This document shows, one piece after another, positions 4,312-8,153 of a DNA stretch of 8,153 nt (its first letter is position 1; each line of letters opens with the position of its first letter). The notes beneath the pieces were generated by a model. The model did not search any database and was not told the DNA's origin. It worked only from the letters and a program-made list of their open reading frames with translations. Location of the stretch: positions 1 through 8,153 of the forward strand of contig JAECRX010000026.1 of the NCBI GenBank assembly GCA_016292335.1, written 5' to 3'. The DNA comes from Candidatus Sifarchaeum subterraneum. Lineage in GTDB: Archaea > Asgardarchaeota > Sifarchaeia > Sifarchaeales > Sifarchaeaceae. A program made the translations under genes and the position numbers.

Positions 4312-5760
4312 GTGACTGTAGAGCTTCCTTCAAAAGAAGAAAATTTTTCTGAATGGTTTAGTACGATAATAGATGTTGCTGAGATTGCAGATTTTCGCTA
4401 CCCTATAAAAGGATGTGGAATTTGGCTTGCTTATGGCTTCAAACTCAGGCAAAACGTCTGCAAAACTATGAGAAAGTTTCACGATGAAACAGGCCATGAT
4501 GAAATGCTTTTTCCAATGCTGATTCCTGAAGATCTTCTAAGAAAGGAGTCAGATCATATAAAAGGTTTTGAAGACGAGGTATACTGGATAACTCATGGTG
4601 GCTTGTCACCCTTGGACGTTAAGTTGGCGTTGCGGCCTACGAGCGAGACAGTCATGTATCCAATGTATGCGCTTTGGATTAGAAGTCACGCTGACATGCC
4701 TATAAAAGCTTATCAAATAGTTAGCATTTTTAGATATGAAACTAAAGCCACTAAGCCACTAATTAGAGTAAGAGAAGTGACTACCTTTAAAGAAGCTCAT
4801 ACTGCACATTCCACTTTTGAAGAAGCAGAAGAACAAGTTAAAGAGGCAATCAGCGTCTATAAGAATATATTTGATTCATTAGGAATTCCTTATTTGATCA
4901 GTAGACGTCCGGAATGGGACAAATTTGCTGGATCAGAATACTCCTTAGCCTTTGAAACTGTAGTTCCTGACGGGCGAACTCTCCAGATTGGTACCATACA
5001 TCAGTTAGGTCAAAATTTTTCAAAAGCATTTAACATGGAATTTGAAACAAAAGATGGTGGAAGAGATTTCGCATATCAGACATGCTACGGCATCTCCGAA
5101 CGATCAGTTGCAGCTGTAATCGCAGCTCATGGTGATGATCAAGGGCTGATTTTGCCACCAAATGTAGCCCCCCTTAAAGTTGTAATAGTACCGATCTGGT
5201 ACAAGGGAAAAGAAGAAGAAGTCAATGAAGCATGTGAAAAAGTATACAATATATTGAAGGAATCGGGAATCACTGTAAAATTGGATGATAGAGACATAAC
5301 AGCAGGCAGGAAATTCTATGATTGGGAACTTAAAGGGGTTCCTATAAGAATCGAAATTGGTCCAAAAGATGTTGAAAGCGGTGTTGTTACTTTTGTTAAT
5401 CGATTAACAAAGAAAAAAGAAACATACCCACTGACTCCTACCGAAAAGTTAGTAGATAAAATCAAGGAAATTCTAAATGAAATTCAGGATGATTTGTATA
5501 AAAATGCTCATCGAAAATTTGAAGAAAAATTCTTACATAAAGCGAACAGTCTCGATGAAGCCCAAGAACTCCTTGAAGGTAGGAATGGAATTGTGATGGT
5601 TCCATGGTGTGGAGATGATGAATGCGGCTTTCAATTGGAAGATAAACTCGGTGGTACTATTCTTGGAATCCCTGTAGAAGAAAAGGTGACGTTAGAAGGT
5701 GAATGTCTTACCTGTGGGAGAGAAGCTATTACTTTTGTGGCCACATCAAGACCATACTAA
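4312..5760 (+). CDS. proS: prolyl-tRNA synthetase, archaeal/eukaryotic type
   Basis: This class II aminoacyl-tRNA synthetase activates proline with ATP and charges tRNA-Pro in the cytoplasm. All family parts are present in the 482-residue protein. Near the start is [19 protein letters not shown]. Motif 1 contains [10 protein letters not shown]. Motif 2 runs from [13 protein letters not shown] into [14 protein letters not shown]. Motif 3 is [20 protein letters not shown]. The anticodon-binding domain follows ([12 protein letters not shown] to [10 protein letters not shown]). The C-terminal zinc domain has Cys433, Cys438, Cys465 and Cys468, and the chain ends in SRPY with the usual terminal tyrosine. 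It lacks the bacterial editing insertion. I prefer the GTG at 4312 because AGGTGA (4301-4306) lies 5 nt upstream; the in-frame GTG at 4303 overlaps that SD site and would add three residues. The stop overlaps the convergent kinase gene by 4 nt. Confidence 0.96.
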   Translation: MTVELPSKEENFSEWFSTIIDVAEIADFRYPIKGCGIWLAYGFKLRQNVCKTMRKFHDETGHDEMLFPMLIPEDLLRKESDHIKGFEDEVYWITHGGLSPLDVKLALRPTSETVMYPMYALWIRSHADMPIKAYQIVSIFRYETKATKPLIRVREVTTFKEAHTAHSTFEEAEEQVKEAISVYKNIFDSLGIPYLISRRPEWDKFAGSEYSLAFETVVPDGRTLQIGTIHQLGQNFSKAFNMEFETKDGGRDFAYQTCYGISERSVAAVIAAHGDDQGLILPPNVAPLKVVIVPIWYKGKEEEVNEACEKVYNILKESGITVKLDDRDITAGRKFYDWELKGVPIRIEIGPKDVESGVVTFVNRLTKKKETYPLTPTEKLVDKIKEILNEIQDDLYKNAHRKFEEKFLHKANSLDEAQELLEGRNGIVMVPWCGDDECGFQLEDKLGGTILGIPVEEKVTLEGECLTCGREAITFVATSRPY

Positions 5761-6668
5761 AAATCAATCTTCAAACTTTTTATTCTCTCTTCTATTTCTT
5801 CTCTTGTGCCAAATACTGAAAGCCCAGGTCCTTCTGCTACAAATGAGGCAGCACTAGATCCAAATATCCCTGAGCGATATACGTCCTTTGTCTTTTGATA
5901 TTCAATTAAAAAAGCAGCAAAAAATGCGTCTCCACATCCCGTAAAGTCTATTTCAATTCTTGGTCGTATGGCTGGTATATCGTATATTTTATTATCTTTT
6001 TTATCAAAAATGATTGATCCTCTTTCTCCCAAAGAAATTATTACCATCTTTGGCCCGAAATTGCTCAATTTCCGTAAAGCTTCAGTTAGATCTCTTGTTC
6101 CGGTCATAGCAATTGATTCTCTCTCGGATAGTTTCAATATATCCACGGATTCTAGGTAAAGTGAAGCATTTTCCCATCTTTTGTGTCGAACTTTTCCATT
6201 TTCATCAAATTCTCTCAAATATCCTTGCGGATCGAGACATATCATTGCATCACTGTTCTCTACGCAATATCTTAATGTTTCTAAAGGAATTTCTCCAGCG
6301 ACAGGGCTAAAAATCATGTTTTCTACTGCCAAATTCTTCTTGGAAATATCTTTAGGGTAGATATCTTCACATTTACTCTTCAGTATTAGTTCTCTTTCAT
6401 CTTCTTCATATGAAAGGTAATAATTGGTCGTTCTGCAAGGGCTAGGGCATAAGTGAACATCTGAAATATCGATGCCAGCTCTAATTAATTTTAACAAGTA
6501 TTCATCTCTATAATCAACACCAACTTTTGAAACGGCAGAAACTTTTGCACCAATTCTGGCAGCAGTGATTCCACCATAGGCAGGGGGACCACCCATTGAG
6601 AATGATATTGTTCCTTTTCTTTTTATCTGGTCAATTGTTAAATGACCAATGATCGCTAATGAGGACAT
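5757..6668 (-). CDS. PfkB-family carbohydrate kinase (ribokinase-like), substrate unknown
   Basis: This is a cytoplasmic kinase that transfers the ATP gamma-phosphate to a hydroxyl of a sugar, nucleoside or polyol. The 303-residue length is usual for the family. Visible motifs are the N-terminal glycine pair [10 protein letters not shown] (24-33), the central DPQGY (146-150), KLSERES in place of the common NxxE site (179-185), [10 protein letters not shown] (209-218) and the anion-hole/catalytic signature [13 protein letters not shown] (241-253), with Asp247 as the expected base. The opening [14 protein letters not shown] resembles archaeal myo-inositol or nucleoside kinases, but the substrate cannot be read from the sequence. 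The ATG at 6668 has GAGG 7 nt upstream (plus-strand 6676-6679). The TPR gene upstream runs the same way, 117 nt away. The TAG stop overlaps the end of proS tail to tail. Confidence 0.88.
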   Translation of the reverse strand: MSSLAIIGHLTIDQIKRKGTISFSMGGPPAYGGITAARIGAKVSAVSKVGVDYRDEYLLKLIRAGIDISDVHLCPSPCRTTNYYLSYEEDERELILKSKCEDIYPKDISKKNLAVENMIFSPVAGEIPLETLRYCVENSDAMICLDPQGYLREFDENGKVRHKRWENASLYLESVDILKLSERESIAMTGTRDLTEALRKLSNFGPKMVIISLGERGSIIFDKKDNKIYDIPAIRPRIEIDFTGCGDAFFAAFLIEYQKTKDVYRSGIFGSSAASFVAEGPGLSVFGTREEIEERIKSLKIDF

Positions 6669-6730
6669 TTTTAATCCTCTGTAGTTATTTTCAATTATAT
6701 CAAATTTTATTTACCTTGAACGTAATTCCC

Positions 6731-6754
6731 ATGCCTTATACCTCTATAAGACAT
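6731..6754 (-). repeat. 10-bp hairpin between the TPR and kinase genes
   Basis: On the minus strand ATGTCTTATA and TATAAGGCAT pair over ten positions around the loop GAGG. The single irregular pair is G-U in minus-strand RNA but C-A in plus-strand RNA, which favours a role in the minus transcript. It may be a terminator or processing hairpin after the TPR gene. Confidence 0.45.
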
Positions 6755-6773
6755 ACTCACTCAGGCTAGTCAC

Positions 6774-6804
6774 ACGCTCCGTCCTTCAGGGCGGGGTTCT
6801 TGAC
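6774..6804 (-). mobile_element. solitary left-end copy (copy B) of the IsrB element family
   Basis: On the minus strand, 6804 to 6776 matches the left end of the IsrB element at 26 of 29 positions, including the GCCCTGAAGGACGGAGC core. One stem pair is broken here (CCCCG against CGGAG). No isrB gene or long scaffold follows. The sequence then reads GT-GTGA, like the right edge of the full element. It may be a remnant left by deletion, a minimal non-autonomous derivative, or the start of a shortened RNA, since TGACTAG just beyond also occurs in the full scaffold (2894-2900). It supplies the stop codon of the TPR gene. Confidence 0.65.
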
Positions 6805-8126
6805 AGGGGAACAGTTATCCGTGAAAATAATTCTTTTGTTTCGTTTTCTAAATTCTGAAAGCTTATTTTTAGATCAGCTTCTGCGAATTCTCCCTCTTCC
6901 TCCATCGATTGCGTTATTTGAAGAGGAAATGAGATCTGAGTGGCTTGGTTAGGTAGGAGTTCAAATATAGTTTTATTTGGAGTTCCTTTTGTTAATCTGA
7001 TTTGCGGGGGGAGATCTATATTTACAATTATATTCTGAGCCAATTCAGAACTATTATTTTTTAGCTGAATAACCAGAGAAAGATCATCGCCTTCAAAAAT
7101 AGGTTCAGAAAAAATAGTCTCAGATGTTATTTCCGGATATCCCGAAAGAATTTTGATTGTTTGCTCATTTGTGCTAAGTAAAAATTTGATATCATTTTCA
7201 GAAATGCATGTTATCTTAATGGGCCCGATTCTGGCTTCTCCTCTTTGTTTTGCACGAAAATCAAATTTAAAACTTGATTCTCCTTCCGGAATTTTTTCAA
7301 GACTGGTTTTTTCGAATAAGTTAAGTTTTGTAGTATCTGTATTAAAATCAATTTCTTCTAATAGTAATGGTTTAATGGTTGAAATTTTAATTGTCGGAGA
7401 GAAAATATCACCTTTCCGTAATGTTTTTTCTTCAACTTCTAGATTGACTTCTGTGGAAATAATATATTCTGTCTGCATAATCAAATATTCAAAAAAGTCT
7501 TCCTCTTCTTTCGATATTTCTTCAGGTAGGTGTTCCCTAACTTCAGATAATTTTTCCTTTTTTCTTGATTTCAATATAAAAAAGATCTGCTTAATTAGTT
7601 GCAAAAGTGGTAATTTTTCCCTCCCTTTCTGTTTTTCTACTTTTTTAACGATTTTTTTTGATTTTTCAATTTGCCCATCAACCAAATGAAGATAACTGTT
7701 CATTAACATGCATTTAGAAGCCTTAATGATATTTTGATGTTTTAAAAATAATTTTGCTGCCTCATTAAAACTTTTTTCAGATTCTTTGAGCTTTTTAAGG
7801 CCTAAATAACAATAAGCTATTTTTAGAATTATTTTTGGAGCATCATCTTCATAATCATATAAGAAATGTTTTTCTTTTTCTAATAAATTTTCATAAACAG
7901 ATATAGCATCCTCATATTTTCCTGAAATTTGCAGTAATGAACCACCTTGCGTTAAACAATACACCATCTCTGGGATGTCTGAGACACTTTCGAAAATATC
8001 TGCGGCTTCTAAATACTCGGATGCAGCAGCTTCATATTCTTTCTTTTTTTCTAATTTTTTTGCCCTTTTGCGATGTTTCTTTGCTCGTTTTTCGGGCTTT
8101 TCTGCAAATAATCTCCTTAGTTTCAT
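6786..8126 (-). CDS. TPR-repeat protein with C-terminal beta-sandwich domains, function unknown
   Basis: I cannot name a function. After a very basic N-terminus (residues 1-30, Lys/Arg-rich), residues of about 30-190 are amphipathic helix pairs with TPR spacing (EYEAAASEYLEAADIFESV, KYEDAISVYENLLEKEKHF, LKESEKSFNEAAKLFLKH). They resemble the solenoid of alpha-SNAP-like proteins. From about 225 to the end lie beta-rich, Ig-like segments: one with RGEARIGPIKIT, and one with QNIIVNIDLPPQIRLTKGTP and NQATQISFPLQI, like archaeal CARDB-type domains. There is no signal peptide or membrane helix, so it is probably cytosolic. The ATG at 8126 has GGAG 7 nt upstream (plus-strand 8134-8137), so the gene is complete at 446 residues; the frame from the window edge adds nine. 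The last residues SRTPP and the TGA come from the inserted left-end repeat. Without that repeat the frame would continue VTSLSEYVL to a TAG at 6744-6746. Confidence 0.7.
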   Translation of the reverse strand: MKLRRLFAEKPEKRAKKHRKRAKKLEKKKEYEAAASEYLEAADIFESVSDIPEMVYCLTQGGSLLQISGKYEDAISVYENLLEKEKHFLYDYEDDAPKIILKIAYCYLGLKKLKESEKSFNEAAKLFLKHQNIIKASKCMLMNSYLHLVDGQIEKSKKIVKKVEKQKGREKLPLLQLIKQIFFILKSRKKEKLSEVREHLPEEISKEEEDFFEYLIMQTEYIISTEVNLEVEEKTLRKGDIFSPTIKISTIKPLLLEEIDFNTDTTKLNLFEKTSLEKIPEGESSFKFDFRAKQRGEARIGPIKITCISENDIKFLLSTNEQTIKILSGYPEITSETIFSEPIFEGDDLSLVIQLKNNSSELAQNIIVNIDLPPQIRLTKGTPNKTIFELLPNQATQISFPLQITQSMEEEGEFAEADLKISFQNLENETKELFSRITVPLSRTPP

Positions 8127-8153
8127 TACTTTTCTCCACTTGATTTTGGTCAA

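Noticed and set aside
7153..7689. 178-codon plus-strand ORF within the TPR gene
   Set aside because: It is the antisense of a coding region; its Ser/Phe/Leu-rich composition is typical of a reverse-strand shadow in AT-rich DNA.

Overview
The window is AT-rich archaeal DNA, most likely from a TACK or Asgard lineage archaeon. A Bathyarchaeia-like organism would fit, but I cannot prove the lineage. The pointers are a ribosomal protein eS26 gene (absent from bacteria and most euryarchaea), an archaeal/eukaryotic-type prolyl-tRNA synthetase, a TrmY tRNA methyltransferase and a CDP-alcohol phosphotransferase of the archaetidylinositol-phosphate synthase type. Starts are a mix of ATG, GTG and TTG. 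Some have archaeal Shine-Dalgarno (SD) sites and at least one looks leaderless.

Layout. 1-87 is probably the 3' tail of an unidentified gene. 332-967 (+) is the membrane phospholipid synthase, behind a TATA-like box. 968-1245 has no convincing gene. 1246-1929 (-) is trmY and 2004-2276 (-) is the eS26 gene, both facing left. 2370-2738 (+) is a small zinc-ribbon protein, divergent from eS26. 2839-4142 is a mobile element: an IS200/IS605-family (OMEGA) unit without a transposase. It encodes IsrB, a RuvC-only, HNH-less relative of Cas9 and IscB, preceded by a GC-rich structured region that is the probable omega-RNA (wRNA). 4312-5760 (+) is proS. It meets a PfkB-family sugar kinase (5757-6668, -) tail to tail with a 4-nt overlap. 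6786-8126 (-) is a TPR protein with C-terminal beta-sandwich domains.

The mobile element is the point of greatest interest. Taking 2839-4142 as its limits, removal rejoins two short ORF pieces (2719-2838 and 4143-4214) in frame and leaves GTGA next to the junction. As I recall it, that matches the NTGA target-adjacent motif of a characterised IsrB. The 20 nt at 2819-2838 would then be the guide, pointing at the empty site. A second, solitary copy of the element's left-end hairpin (6774-6804, opposite strand) lies at the 3' end of the TPR gene. It has the same reading phase and the same GTGA neighbour, and it supplies that gene's present stop codon. So one IsrB element family appears to have touched two genes within about 4 kb.

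The other genes are housekeeping: translation (eS26, ProRS, TrmY), membrane lipid synthesis and a sugar kinase.
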